From: Solwaraspora sp. WMMA2056
GTDB lineage: Bacteria; Actinomycetota; Actinomycetes; Mycobacteriales; Micromonosporaceae
NCBI RefSeq assembly: GCF_030345095.1
Contig: NZ_CP128360.1
Location: 6,138,001 to 6,202,000 of the forward strand
DNA length: 64,000 bases
Direction of reading: 5' to 3'
This document shows positions 1 to 8,064 of the stretch, piece by piece. Under the pieces are notes generated by a model that saw only the letters and a list, made by a program, of their open reading frames with translations, was not told where the DNA came from and searched no databases. Positions within the stretch are counted from its first letter, which is position 1. Each line of letters begins with the position of its first letter. A program made the translations under genes and the position numbers.

Positions 1-49
1 CGCCGATGACGGCGCCGGCAATGAGCGCCCACAGGATGGTGCCGATCAT
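1..49 (-). CDS. GlsB/YeaQ/YmgE-type small membrane protein (N-terminal fragment)
   Basis: Only the first 16 codons are in the window. The complementary strand reads MIGTILWALIAGAVIG from an ATG at position 49, preceded by GAGGTGG seven bases upstream. A short hydrophobic, Gly/Ala-rich start of this kind is typical of the GlsB/YeaQ/YmgE (transglycosylase-associated) stress membrane proteins, which are about 80-100 residues with three membrane helices. The gene runs off the left edge, so length and completeness cannot be judged. The family call rests on the opening residues alone. Confidence 0.55.
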   Translation of the reverse strand, partial: MIGTILWALIAGAVIG

Positions 50-217
50 GATTCCACCTCCGGGGCCGAGCCTAGGTGCCAGGTCGGGCCGGCCGAGGGA
101 GAACGGGCAAGCCTGCGCCACGGCTCTCCGGCCGAACGTTTCCCGTCCGGGTGTGTGCCGGGTCACCCTCACCCGTCCGCGTTGTTTGCCACCGGACGCC
201 CGGGGTAGCACGCCGGG

Positions 218-430
218 GTGACCGATGAGAGTTCGCGGGTCGGGCTGTACGAGTTGCTCGACGACATCTATCTCGGCAAGGAGCGGGTGAGTCGGGGTGA
301 GATCGCCCGCCGGGCGGTCGCCGCCGAGCTACCTGCCCACCTGCTCACCAGGATCAACGCCATGCCCGAGGGCGAGTACGCCCAGGACGAGGCGGAAGAG
401 GTCCTGCACTCCTCGACGGAAGGCAGCTGA
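218..430 (+). CDS. Small conserved acidic protein of unknown function
   Basis: A 70-residue protein from a GTG start (GTG ACC GAT GAG). The middle reads EIARRAVAAELPAHLLTRIN and is followed by MPEGEYAQDEAEEVL. This pattern of a hydrophobic helix, a Pro turn, then a Tyr- and Glu-rich helix resembles the small DUF2795-like proteins of actinomycetes, but the match is from memory and weak. There is no signal peptide or membrane segment. It is followed after 5 bp by a second small acidic gene on the same strand, so the two probably form an operon. Function is unknown. Confidence 0.6.
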   Translation: MTDESSRVGLYELLDDIYLGKERVSRGEIARRAVAAELPAHLLTRINAMPEGEYAQDEAEEVLHSSTEGS

Positions 431-435
431 TCGCG

Positions 436-642
436 ATGACCGACGACGACGACCGGAGCACGTCACGCCCCGCTCTGGGCCAGAGCCCGGACGGCAGCCC
501 ACCGCCGGACGATCCCGACTTCGCCGGCGAACACGACGACACGGCGGTCGCCAACGACATCATCGAGGGCACCGACACCCGCGAACCGGAGTCACCGCGA
601 GGCTGGTCCGGGATGGAGAAACCGGGCGTCACCGTCGACTGA
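436..642 (+). CDS. Small acidic, probably disordered hypothetical protein
   Basis: A 68-residue protein from ATG with GAAGG about 11 bases upstream. The composition is dominated by Asp, Pro, Ser and Thr, with no hydrophobic core and no recognisable domain, so it is likely largely disordered. It lies 5 bp after the preceding small gene, which suggests co-transcription. It converges on the DUF1360 gene 15 bp further on. It is supported by frame continuity and the ribosome site rather than by family recognition. Confidence 0.5.
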   Translation: MTDDDDRSTSRPALGQSPDGSPPPDDPDFAGEHDDTAVANDIIEGTDTREPESPRGWSGMEKPGVTVD

Positions 643-657
643 CGGACCGGGTGGTGG

Positions 658-1188
658 TCAGTGGTGGGTGTCGGCGTGCCGCGCCGCCGCGTACGCCATC
701 TGGAGAAAATCGGATCCGGCCACCGCGGTGAAGCAGGTCGCCACCAGGCGGGTCGCCCGTGGGGCGAAGACCAGTCCGATGGTCAGCCCGGTCGCGACCC
801 ACACGGCCAGGCAGAACGGGCAGCTGACCATCTCACCGAACACGTGTCGGGAGCCGCTGCCGTCGTCGCGGACCTCCTCGGCCACCTCGCCAGCGCCGGT
901 CGGCCCGTCGTAGCGGGTGAACGGGGCCCGCAACGGGCTGGTCACCGCGTCCTTGCTGACCAGTCGGCTCAGCTTGTGGGTGGCGACGCTGATCAGCACG
1001 ACGTCACCGAGCCCCACCCGGGGCGGTAGTTGCCGTCCGGTGAGCAGCACGGCCGCACCGGCCCCGGCCACCACCGACGCGTACACGGTCAACGCCCGGG
1101 CGTACCCGCCGAGCGGACGGTCGCCGCCTGGCGCGTACGCCCGTAGCAGCGCGGCACCTCGGCCGCGTACCCGGTCACCCACCGCCAT
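658..1188 (-). CDS. DUF1360 family membrane protein
   Basis: The 176-residue protein has the DUF1360 hallmarks: a first hydrophobic segment (about residues 22-45), the motif ATHKLSRLVSKDAVTSPLR, a charged linker, then GEMVSCPFCLAVWVATG with the conserved CPFC pair leading into a second hydrophobic segment. Family members are small integral membrane proteins of unknown role. I chose the ATG at 1188 (MAVGDRVRG) because GGAGTG lies just upstream. The open frame extends further to 1284, but that extension is encoded by a 14-bp tandem repeat and reads as low-complexity sequence. It converges with the small acidic gene ending at 642. Confidence 0.82.
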   Translation of the reverse strand: MAVGDRVRGRGAALLRAYAPGGDRPLGGYARALTVYASVVAGAGAAVLLTGRQLPPRVGLGDVVLISVATHKLSRLVSKDAVTSPLRAPFTRYDGPTGAGEVAEEVRDDGSGSRHVFGEMVSCPFCLAVWVATGLTIGLVFAPRATRLVATCFTAVAGSDFLQMAYAAARHADTHH

Positions 1189-1203
1189 GTCGCACACTCC
1201 CCC

Positions 1204-1259
1204 GCTCGCTCGATGCCGCTCGCTCGATGCCGCTCGCTCGATGCCGCTCGCTCGATGCC
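1204..1259. repeat. Four perfect copies of a 14-bp tandem repeat
   Basis: The unit GCTCGCTCGATGCC occurs four times without a mismatch (1204-1217, 1218-1231, 1232-1245, 1246-1259). The array sits 16 bp upstream of the DUF1360 start codon (complement strand), in the leader between this gene and the SRPBCC-like gene. Such an array can gain or lose units by slippage. Whether it affects expression is not known. Confidence 0.95.
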
Positions 1260-1296
1260 CGCCCGCTCGGTCCTGGACAGGCACAGGTGGTCCACC

Positions 1297-1626
1297 TCAG
1301 CCCGCGTTGAGGTTGTCGGTGACGGCGCGGGCCAGCCCGGTCAACGTCTCGTCGGCGATCCGGGTGAGATCCTCGTGGGGCAGCTCGGCGTCCAGTTCCA
1401 GCCGCAGCATCGCCCCGCCGGCCTGCACCGGGTAGACCCGCAGCACCGCCGACCACGGCGCGTCCGGGGCGGTCCAGCGGGCCTGCAGCGGGCCGTCGCC
1501 GGCCGGTTGCGCGCTGGCCCGTTTCAGCATTTCAGGCAACCAGGCGGTACGGCGGTCCGGGTCGGTCGCGGTGCCGTAGGCCACCTCGGGGGGAGCGGAG
1601 ACGCCCCGTTCGGCGTACGCCGGCAC
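1297..1626 (-). CDS. SRPBCC/polyketide-cyclase-like small protein
   Basis: A 109-residue protein from GTG at 1626, three bases after the stop of the upstream DUF6158 gene, with GGTGAG as the ribosome site. It shows alternating strands (ARWTAPDAPWSAVLRVYPVQ, then AMLRLELDAELPHEDL) and ends in a long helix (ADETLTGLARAVTDNL). This order fits a START/SRPBCC ligand-binding fold as in cyclase/dehydrase-like proteins of actinomycetes. It is shorter than the usual 140-150 residues. The ligand is unknown. It probably shares a transcript with the DUF6158 gene. Confidence 0.6.
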   Translation of the reverse strand: MPAYAERGVSAPPEVAYGTATDPDRRTAWLPEMLKRASAQPAGDGPLQARWTAPDAPWSAVLRVYPVQAGGAMLRLELDAELPHEDLTRIADETLTGLARAVTDNLNAG

Positions 1627-1629
1627 GGC

Positions 1630-1992
1630 TCACCGCCCGTCACGTAGCCGGGCCGGATCGATCTCCCGCCCCGGGTTGCGGGTGAGGTACTCGGTCTCCA
1701 GATCGGCGGTCCGCCGCAGGTGGTTCGCCAGCGCCGCGTCGGTGCCGTGCCGCAAGGTGTCCAGCCGGGTGCGGTGCAGGCTGCCCATCTCCCGGATCAG
1801 GTCGCCGTCGGTCAGTTCGACCGCGTCGATGCCGGGGTCGACCTCCGGGGCGGCGTCGTCGACGCCGAGGCAGCCGTCGTCAGCCTGGTCGCCGTCCCAG
1901 CCGGTCATCTCGGGCGGGTGGCCGGTGCGGGGTGGGAACGGGGTGCCGGCTGATGCCGGCGAGTAGTCGCCGTAGCGCGCTGGTCCGGTCAT
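1630..1992 (-). CDS. DUF6158 family protein
   Basis: The 120-residue product has a variable Pro/Gly-rich N-terminus (1-55), then the family core: [34 protein letters not shown], and [15 protein letters not shown]. This pattern is characteristic of a small helical actinobacterial family (DUF6158) of unknown function. The start is the ATG at 1992 with GGAGG ten bases upstream; the open frame extends to 2592 but overlaps the divergent membrane-protein gene there. It is the first gene of a likely two- or three-gene minus-strand operon. Confidence 0.75.
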   Translation of the reverse strand: MTGPARYGDYSPASAGTPFPPRTGHPPEMTGWDGDQADDGCLGVDDAAPEVDPGIDAVELTDGDLIREMGSLHRTRLDTLRHGTDAALANHLRRTADLETEYLTRNPGREIDPARLRDGR

Positions 1993-2079
1993 CTCCGGCC
2001 TCCGGGGAGTCGACGAGGCGTCATCGTCGGGGAATTCCCCGCAGACCGGCAGGCAAACCCGGCCGGTACCCTTTCGGAC

Positions 2080-2526
2080 ATGCGGCAGCTCTGGACCCCC
2101 GCGTGGATCCTGCGCCACCTCGCGATGCTGGTCGTGGTGGCGGGCTTCCTCGCGCTGGGCTGGTGGCAGATCAGCCGGGCCGCCGCCGGCAACACCCTGA
2201 GCTGGGCGTACGCGGTGGAGTGGCCGGTGTTCGCGGCGTTCGTCGTGTTCGTCTGGGCCCGCGAGGTACGGCAGGTGCTGCGCCGGGCCGCTCCGGCGGC
2301 CGACCGGCCGGAACCGGCGCCGGTGCCCGCCCCGACAGCCCCGGTGTCGGCCCCCGCCCCGGTCCCGGCGGTCCCGGCCCCGGCGATCAGACGGCCGGTG
2401 CGGATCCGGTCGACCGGCTCTGCGCCCGTGACGGAGCCCGACGATCCGCAGCTGGCCGCCTACAACGACTACCTGGCCTGGCTGAACGCCAATCCGCACG
2501 CCCGGGCCAGTGACTATCCCGGCTGA
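2080..2526 (+). CDS. Small two-helix membrane protein with Pro/Ala-rich linker
   Basis: A 148-residue protein with two membrane segments near the N-terminus (about 12-30, containing [15 protein letters not shown], and 44-60, containing [14 protein letters not shown]). A Pro/Ala-rich linker (about 75-110) follows, then a conserved-looking tail with [12 protein letters not shown]. This architecture recurs in Micromonosporaceae as an uncharacterised membrane protein. The C-terminal tail is probably cytoplasmic. It is divergent from the DUF6158 gene and 53 bp upstream of the DUF3817 gene, with which it may be co-expressed. Confidence 0.7.
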   Translation: MRQLWTPAWILRHLAMLVVVAGFLALGWWQISRAAAGNTLSWAYAVEWPVFAAFVVFVWAREVRQVLRRAAPAADRPEPAPVPAPTAPVSAPAPVPAVPAPAIRRPVRIRSTGSAPVTEPDDPQLAAYNDYLAWLNANPHARASDYPG

Positions 2527-2579
2527 CCGTCGGGGCGACAGGTGACGACCGGGCGCCAGCCTGGTGAGAAAGGACGACC

Positions 2580-2909
2580 GTGTCTGGTGCACTCATCCGC
2601 TACCGGCTGATCGCGTACGTGGTCGGTGTGGTGCTGATCCTGCTGATGGTCGTCGGGATGCCGATGAAGTACCTGTTCCACGACGCCGTGGTCGTGGAGA
2701 CGATCGGCCCGGCGCACGGCTTCCTCTACATGGTGTACCTGGTGGCCGCCTTCGACCTGGCCCGGCGGGCGAACTGGTCACTCGGGCGGATCGTGGCGAT
2801 CATGCTCGCCGGTACGGTGCCGTTCGTGTCGTTCTGGGCGGAGCGGGTGGTGTCCCGCTGGGCGCAGCAGGTGATCAAGGCCGAGCCGCAGACCGTGACG
2901 ACGGGCTGA
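2580..2909 (+). CDS. DUF3817 family membrane protein
   Basis: 109 residues from GTG with AGAAAGGA upstream. The sequence follows the DUF3817 pattern: a first helix (AYVVGVVLILLMVVGMPMKY), the motif GPAHGFLYMVYLVAAFDLAR, a basic loop, then ML AGTVPFVSFWAER and a charged C-terminus. Family members are about 100-110 residues with three membrane helices, so length is normal. The function of DUF3817 is not established. It lies directly after another small membrane protein on the same strand. Confidence 0.85.
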   Translation: MSGALIRYRLIAYVVGVVLILLMVVGMPMKYLFHDAVVVETIGPAHGFLYMVYLVAAFDLARRANWSLGRIVAIMLAGTVPFVSFWAERVVSRWAQQVIKAEPQTVTTG

Positions 2910-3008
2910 GCCGGGTCCGTCGTCGGCTGCCGGGTCCGTCGGGCGGGTCCAGGTGTGCCGACCGGGTGCGGTGCCGGGCGACGCGAGCGCCGGCCCGACA
3001 CCGGGTGA

Positions 3009-3215
3009 TCATCCGGCCGTACGACCGGCCCGGTCGTGGTCGAGGCCGGCCACGAAGGCCGTCCACGCCGACGCCGAGAATCGCAGGTGCACGTCGGGGT
3101 CGGTGGAGTTACGGACCCCGACCGCCGGGCCGAACGTCGCCACCTCGACACAGGTCGTCGCCTCGCAGCGGCGGCTCTTGCGCCAGGCAGGACCGGCAGT
3201 GCTGATCACAGTCAC
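3009..3215 (-). CDS. DUF397 domain protein
   Basis: 68 residues with the DUF397 signature: AWRKSRRC, then CVEVATF, VGVRNSTDPD and the terminal Phe/Trp strand SASAWTAFVAGL. DUF397 proteins are small partners of XRE/DUF5753 regulators in actinomycetes (the whiJ/abaA-type systems). The start is a GTG at 3215; an in-frame second GTG follows six bases later. The upstream region is AT-rich for this genome. It is divergent from an XRE/DUF5753 gene starting at 3459, so the pair is separated by a shared 243-bp control region rather than arranged in tandem as usual. Confidence 0.85.
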   Translation of the reverse strand: MTVISTAGPAWRKSRRCEATTCVEVATFGPAVGVRNSTDPDVHLRFSASAWTAFVAGLDHDRAGRTAG

Positions 3216-3458
3216 CCAGACTCCTCTATACGGATATTTTGGGGCATTTGCCTTCTAAGACCTCAGGCAATTCGCGCGGACACTATCAGTCGTGGATCTT
3301 GCTCCCACCGGGGGCGACCGGGCCGCCCGAAGTCCGGAACGCCGTACCCCGGTTGGTAAGGGCCAGCCGTCCATAGCAGACCGGACGGCACCGGTGTAGC
3401 GTCAAGAGACGGCAACCAGCCAGGTGGCATTCTGCTAGGCACTCCCCCGGAGCGATCC

Positions 3459-4340
3459 ATGCCAGCCCGACACCAGGGTCCGACCATCGGGCGCCGCCGA
3501 CTCCGCGCGGCGCTGCGCCGGGCACGCGAGGCGGCCGAGCTGACCCAGGAGTACGTCGTCACCCAGATGGACTGGTCGCTGTCCAAGCTCATCCGGATCG
3601 AGTCCGGCTCGGTCAGCATCTCGACCAACGACGTCAAGGCCCTGCTCGACCTCTACGGGGTCCGCGACCAGCAGCAGGTCCAGGAACTGGTCGAACTGGC
3701 CCGGGCAGCCCGGCGACGGGCCTGGTGGAGCGGGTACAAGGACCGGGTGCCGGCGGCCTACGCCGCCTACATCGGGCTGGAGGCCGAGGCTTCGGCGCTG
3801 CAGTACTTCCAGCCGATCAGCTTCCCCGGCCTGCTGCAGACCGAGGAGTACGCGCGGGCGGTGATCCCCGCCGACGGCCCGCACCACGTACCGGCCGAGG
3901 AGATCGAGGGTCGGGTCCAGATCCGGATGGCCCGCCAGCACGCGGTGCTGGACGGTGCCGACCCGCCCCGCATCGAGGTGATCCTCGACGAGGCCGCGCT
4001 CCGTCGGATGACCGGCGGTCGGCGCATTCTGCGCGAGCAGCTGCGCCACGTGGCGAAGATGTGCGCCGCCCCGCACGTCTCGGTCCGGGTGCTGCCCTTC
4101 GCCGCGGGCAGCAACACCGTCCTCGGCCCGTTCGTCATCCTGCACTTCGCCGATCAGGCCGACGCCGACGTGGTCTACGTGGAGAGCGCGCTGGTCGAGG
4201 AGGTCATCGACCGGGCCGGCGAGGTCCGGTCGTACCAGCATGTCTTCGATCGGCTCCGCGCGGAGGCGCTGTCCACCGACGAATCGGTGGCGATGCTGCT
4301 CGACCTCGCCCGGCAGTTGGACGAGGACATTGCGGGCTGA
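3459..4340 (+). CDS. XRE-family transcriptional regulator with DUF5753
   Basis: 293 residues. An N-terminal helix-turn-helix lies at about 14-70 (RLRAALRRAREAAELTQEY, then SLSKLIRIESG). The DUF5753 domain follows at about 100-280, with the family motifs YFQPISFPGLLQTEEYA, PRIEVILDEAALRR, and FVILHF near the end. Such proteins are DNA-binding regulators paired with DUF397 proteins in Streptomyces-type developmental loci. The ATG has GGAGCG about seven bases upstream. It is the intact counterpart of the IS-disrupted copy at 21.8-23.5 kb. Confidence 0.88.
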   Translation: MPARHQGPTIGRRRLRAALRRAREAAELTQEYVVTQMDWSLSKLIRIESGSVSISTNDVKALLDLYGVRDQQQVQELVELARAARRRAWWSGYKDRVPAAYAAYIGLEAEASALQYFQPISFPGLLQTEEYARAVIPADGPHHVPAEEIEGRVQIRMARQHAVLDGADPPRIEVILDEAALRRMTGGRRILREQLRHVAKMCAAPHVSVRVLPFAAGSNTVLGPFVILHFADQADADVVYVESALVEEVIDRAGEVRSYQHVFDRLRAEALSTDESVAMLLDLARQLDEDIAG

Positions 4341-4360
4341 CCGGCGGCGGGGGCCGCCGG
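4341..4360. terminator. Hairpin between convergent genes
   Basis: CCGGCGGC pairs with GCCGCCGG across a GGGG loop, directly after the stop of the XRE regulator and six bases before the stop of the DUF6232 gene. There is no T-run, as is common in high-GC genomes. It could serve both strands. Confidence 0.55.
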
Positions 4361-4365
4361 CCGGC

Positions 4366-5007
4366 TCACCGCTGGTCGGGCACCCAGGGCTCGATCGTCA
4401 CCGGCTCGGACAGGCCGGCCAGCCGCGACATCTCCCGGGCCCGCATCAACGCCCGGCTCACCTGCCCGTACTGGCGTTCCTCGTCGGTGCTGAACAGCAG
4501 GACCAGCAGGCCCTCGTGTCGGCCCCAGAGCTCGTAGGACCGTGGCCGTACCTTGTCGCCGAGCCAGCCGAGGCCGACCGGGACGAACGCCGCCACCAGC
4601 ATCGCGAAATAGGCAGCAGCGCTGACCTCGGCGAGCCCCTGGGTGAAGCCGATGGTCACCGCGATCGCCGAGAGGATGACGACGGTCACTGCCACCAACC
4701 GCCCGGTCAGCCGGTCCCGGGCGCCACGGGCGGTACGCAGTTCGGTGAGGTCCCGGATCGCGAACCGACGCCCGGCGACGACGAACCAGTCGGCGGTGAC
4801 GCAGATGCCGGGCTGGCGGTAGAAGGTCGGCCCAGCGGCGGCGGGTCGGGTGACCGGGGCGCCGGGTGCCGCGCCACGGGCGGGCGATCGGCGCCCGGGT
4901 GTCCGGGGGATCAACGGTGTCGTGGTGCTGCTGCGGTCGCCCGGCCGGGCGGCCCGGCGAAGGGTCGGGGATCCGCGTAGTGGCGGGGTCCGGCGGGTGG
5001 CACGCAT
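4366..5007 (-). CDS. DUF6232 family membrane protein
   Basis: 213 residues. A basic, Pro-rich N-terminus (1-60) precedes a segment with FYRQPGICVTADWFVVAGRR, then FAIRDLTELRTARG, which is the typical DUF6232 start. Two membrane helices follow (about 105-122 and 130-148), then a C-terminal soluble part with YELWGRHEGLLVLLFSTDEE. The family is uncharacterised. The ATG at 5007 has GGAGGCAGCCG directly upstream. It is convergent with the XRE regulator and may be monocistronic. Confidence 0.72.
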   Translation of the reverse strand: MRATRRTPPLRGSPTLRRAARPGDRSSTTTPLIPRTPGRRSPARGAAPGAPVTRPAAAGPTFYRQPGICVTADWFVVAGRRFAIRDLTELRTARGARDRLTGRLVAVTVVILSAIAVTIGFTQGLAEVSAAAYFAMLVAAFVPVGLGWLGDKVRPRSYELWGRHEGLLVLLFSTDEERQYGQVSRALMRAREMSRLAGLSEPVTIEPWVPDQR

Positions 5008-5487
5008 CGGCTGCCTCCGAAGGTCGGGTACGGCACTGACCTTGCGCGTCCATTGTGCAAACGGCGAGCTACTCGATGGAAGATACGCATTCTGCCACCT
5101 AGCTGATTGACGTACGGCAGGACGCTTCCTGGACTCCGATACGACACTTTTGTTCTTATTTACCCTAGTGGATGCCCACCAGCAACCGCGTAGAGCGACT
5201 TATCGAGCATTTCGCCCAGTCGATCGAAACCTGGCGCCCGGTCACCGTGCGACCACCTCGCGAAGCCACCCGATTCGCCATTGCATGACGCAGCGCCACT
5301 GTGCACTACATTCTGTGACTATCGGCGCCACTCCACCATGGTCGATGCCACGGATCACGACGAGCGAGGGTTTCCGCGAGCAACCGTTGCGGCTAGGTTA
5401 GATCCGCTGGTCCGGTTACCAGTCACCGACCCCGGTGACGCCGGCCCGGTGCCGCCGAATCACCATCCGGCAATCACTGAAAGTAGT
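5008..5487. other. Intergenic control region, no gene seen
   Basis: The stretch separates the divergent DUF6232 and NlpC/P60 genes. It is less GC-rich than its surroundings and full of stops on all frames beyond short fragments. It must contain the promoters for both genes and the start of the long leader that ends in the riboswitch. No promoter could be assigned with confidence. Confidence 0.5.
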
Positions 5488-5615
5488 TGTTCGGTGATCG
5501 CATGGTGGTGACCCGGGGACCCACCGAGCACGTCTGGGGTGAATCCGCGTGTCACACGCGGTAGGGCGACACCTTCCCGCCCGAATCCGTCAGCTAACCC
5601 GGTAGGCGGCGTGGG
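5488..5615 (+). promoter_or_regulatory. c-di-AMP (ydaO/yuaA-type) riboswitch
   Basis: The segment carries the conserved blocks of the ydaO-yuaA aptamer in order: ACCCGGGGACCCA, then GGGGTGAATCC, a variable hairpin, TAGGGCGACACCTTCCCG, CCCGAATCCGTCAGCTAACC and GGTAGGC. These long single-stranded blocks are diagnostic of the c-di-AMP sensor. The aptamer ends about 20 bases before the TTG start of an NlpC/P60 hydrolase, matching the known association of this riboswitch with cell-wall hydrolases in actinomycetes. By family knowledge ligand binding turns expression off. Exact ends are estimated. Confidence 0.9.
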
Positions 5616-5633
5616 AAGAAGGGTTCTGCGTTC

Positions 5634-6596
5634 TTGTCAACAGCGCGGATTCTGCTGCGTACCCTCGTGCTGGCCGGCGTGACCGCCGGGCTGGTGGTTC
5701 CGGCCGTCGCCGTCTCCGCCCAGCCCTCGGTCAGCGAACTCACGCAGCAGATCAACAAGGAATCCGAGGAACTGGCCAAGGTCGTCGAGTCGTACAACCG
5801 GCTCACCGAGGAGTCCAAGACCACCCGGGCGGCGGTCGAGGAGCTCGACACCAAGCTGGGTCCACTGCAGGACGAACTCGCCCGGGCCGAGGTCGAGGTC
5901 GGGCAGATCGCCATCACCGCCTACAAGTCCGGCGGGCTGAGCACCGCCAGCGCGCTGCTCGACAGCGGCTCGTCGGACGGTTTCCTGGACCGGCTGGGCA
6001 CCCTCGACCACCTCGCGCGGGACCGTCAGCAGCGGCTCAGCAACTTCACCAGCACCCAGGCGACGTACCTGGCTGAGCAGGAGAAGCTGCAGGCGACGCT
6101 CGCCAAGCAGGAAGCCCAGGCCAAGGAGCTCGCCGACCGCAAGAAGTCCATCGAAGCCGACATCGACAAGCTGATGGACAAGCGGGAGGAGGCCTACGGT
6201 GCGGCGACCGAGTCCGGCTCGTCGTACACCGGGACGATCCCGTCGGTCGCCGGCGCCGCCGGCGTCGCGGTCGAGTTCGCGTACGGCGCCATCGGCAAGC
6301 CGTACGTGTGGGCGTCCAGCGGGCCGAACGGCTACGACTGCTCCGGTCTGACCCTGGCTGCCTGGCGGGCCGCAGGCAAGAGCCTGCCGCACAACGCCGC
6401 CATGCAGTGGGACCGGGTCGCCAAGATCAACCGTGGCGACCTGGCACCGGGCGACCTGGTGTTCTACCGGAACCTCGCACACGTCGCCCTGTACGTCGGC
6501 GACGGCAAGGTCATCCACGCACCGACGTTCGGCCAGCCCGTCCAACTGGCCAGCGTGGACATGATGGCACCGTACGGGTACGGCCGGGTGCGCTGA
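5634..6596 (+). CDS. Secreted NlpC/P60 peptidoglycan endopeptidase
   Basis: 320 residues: a signal peptide (1-28, ending near VSAQPS), a long coiled coil (about 30-190, rich in Glu/Lys/Gln), and an NlpC/P60 domain (about 205-320). The catalytic Cys lies in YDCSGLTLAAWRAAG and the His in HVALYVGDGKVIHAP. This is the RipA-like layout of hydrolases that cut peptide stems in the wall. The start is a TTG, with AAGAAGGG ten bases upstream; no ATG or GTG in frame fits. Expression is probably governed by the c-di-AMP riboswitch immediately upstream and ends at the strong hairpin at 6612-6651. Confidence 0.92.
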   Translation: MSTARILLRTLVLAGVTAGLVVPAVAVSAQPSVSELTQQINKESEELAKVVESYNRLTEESKTTRAAVEELDTKLGPLQDELARAEVEVGQIAITAYKSGGLSTASALLDSGSSDGFLDRLGTLDHLARDRQQRLSNFTSTQATYLAEQEKLQATLAKQEAQAKELADRKKSIEADIDKLMDKREEAYGAATESGSSYTGTIPSVAGAAGVAVEFAYGAIGKPYVWASSGPNGYDCSGLTLAAWRAAGKSLPHNAAMQWDRVAKINRGDLAPGDLVFYRNLAHVALYVGDGKVIHAPTFGQPVQLASVDMMAPYGYGRVR

Positions 6597-6611
6597 CCGA
6601 CCGGCACCGAC

Positions 6612-6651
6612 ACGAGGGCCCGGCATCCGTTTACGGATGCCGGGCCCTCGT
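6612..6651. terminator. Strong bidirectional hairpin terminator
   Basis: A perfect 19-bp inverted repeat (6612-6630 and 6633-6651) closes on a very short TT-containing loop. It sits 16 bp after the hydrolase stop and 39 bp before the stop of the convergent sigma-factor gene, so it can end transcripts from both sides. Confidence 0.85.
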
Positions 6652-6689
6652 CGTCACAGGGGACCGTGGTCGTGGCAGCGGCCGACCGG

Positions 6690-7691
6690 TCAGGCCGCCT
6701 GCAGCCCCTCGGCCCGGGCCAGCTCACGCAGCCGGCCGAGGGCCTGGATCTCCAGCTGGCGGATGCGCTCGCGGGACAGCGAGAACCGCGAGGCGACCTC
6801 GGTGAGCGAATGCTCCCGGCCGTCCTCCAGCCCGTAGCGGGCCCGCATGATGCCGGCGGACCGGTCGTCGAGGTGGTTCAGCAGGCCCTCGATGCGCTGG
6901 CGCTCCAACCCGGTCAGCACGATGTCCTCCGGCGACGGCGCGTCGCTGTCGGCCACCAGGTCACCGAGGTTGGTGTCGCCGTCGTCGCCGACCGGGGTGT
7001 CCAGCGAGACGGTGTCCTGCGACCAGCGGACCAGCTCGTGCACCCGCTCGACCGGCACTCCGAGCGATGCCGCGATCTGCTCCGGCTCCGGATCCGAGCC
7101 GAGCTCCCGGGTGAGTTGGCGGGCGACGTTGCGCATCCGGTTGACGTCCTCGACCAGGTGCACCGGCAGCCGGACGGTCCGCTCCTGCTGCGCGATGGCC
7201 CGACTGATCGCCTGCCGGATCCACCAGGTGGCGTAGGTGGAGAACTTGAAGCCGCGCTCGTAGTCGAACTTCTCGACCGCCCGGACCAGACCGGTGTTGC
7301 CCTCCTGGATCAGATCCAGCATCGGCATCCCGGACCGGACGTAGCGGCGGGCGATCGACACCACCAGCCGCAGGTTGGCCCGGATGAACAGGTCCTTGGC
7401 CCGCTCACCCTCGATGACCAGCCGCTCCAGCTCCTCGCGGCTGACCCCGGCCCGCGGGGTGCCCTCCTCGAGCAGGTGCTCGGCGTACAGCCCGGCCTCG
7501 ATCGCCTTGGACAGCTCGACTTCCCGGGCCGCGTCGAGCAGCGGCGTACGGGAGATCTCATGCAGGTAGACGCCAACGAGGTCCCGCTCCTCGGCCACCT
7601 CGTCGGTCCGCAAAGCCATCGTCTTCTCCACGTTGCTCACGGTCCCCTCGTTAACCCCACTTGCCCTGGCACCTGCGATGCGCATCTCCAT
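6690..7691 (-). CDS. RNA polymerase sigma-70 family factor, primary-like (group 2)
   Basis: About 333 residues. The core shows region 1.2/2 (DLFIRANLRLVVSIARRYV, then MPMLDLIQEGNTGLVRAVEK and FKFSTYATWWIRQAI), region 3, and region 4 with SLTEVASRFSLSRERIRQLE. These match HrdB/SigA-like group 1-2 factors, but the N-terminus is short, without region 1.1, so group 2 is more likely. Two in-frame ATGs (7691 and 7685) follow GGAGAGG; a third, MALRTDEV, is at 7619. The frame stays open to 7943 but without coding character. It recognises promoters similar to those of the housekeeping factor, by family knowledge. Confidence 0.9.
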   Translation of the reverse strand: MEMRIAGARASGVNEGTVSNVEKTMALRTDEVAEERDLVGVYLHEISRTPLLDAAREVELSKAIEAGLYAEHLLEEGTPRAGVSREELERLVIEGERAKDLFIRANLRLVVSIARRYVRSGMPMLDLIQEGNTGLVRAVEKFDYERGFKFSTYATWWIRQAISRAIAQQERTVRLPVHLVEDVNRMRNVARQLTRELGSDPEPEQIAASLGVPVERVHELVRWSQDTVSLDTPVGDDGDTNLGDLVADSDAPSPEDIVLTGLERQRIEGLLNHLDDRSAGIMRARYGLEDGREHSLTEVASRFSLSRERIRQLEIQALGRLRELARAEGLQAA

Positions 7692-8064
7692 CAGCCTCTC
7701 CCCCGTCACGTCGCCACCGACCGGCGTACCCGGATGTGCGGGTCCCGCCGAACGATGCCGACACCTGCACAACAGATAAGACGCGTCAGGGATTCCGTCT
7801 CGTGAGTCGAAGCTGACACGATTGCCTGAGTAATTGCTGTGAGCAGGATTGATGTTTCCTGCCAGGCACCTCGGTCGCGCCATCGCGACGGGTCTGCCCA
7901 TGGTGCGTTTCGCGGAGGTCCGCGGCCTTTCGCGGGCCCGCACGAGAGCATGACGCCGGACGCGGCGCCGGCATTCCCGTCACCGCGTCCCCTGCGATCC
8001 TTGTCACTGCCAGACCGTCACGTCCCACGCCCGGATGTACGGGCTGAGCAGGGTGTGCGGTTCA
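7692..8064. other. Intergenic region upstream of the sigma gene
   Basis: The 373-bp stretch lies between the stop of the thymidylate-kinase-like gene and the start of the sigma gene, both on the minus strand. Frames remain open through it on the minus strand, but codon choice and residues are not protein-like. It should hold the sigma promoter. I see no further gene. Confidence 0.5.

Noticed and set aside
1630-2592. 320-codon minus-strand frame covering the divergent membrane gene
   Set aside because: Only the last 120 codons (DUF6158) are real; the rest overlaps 2080-2526 and lacks a start with ribosome site.
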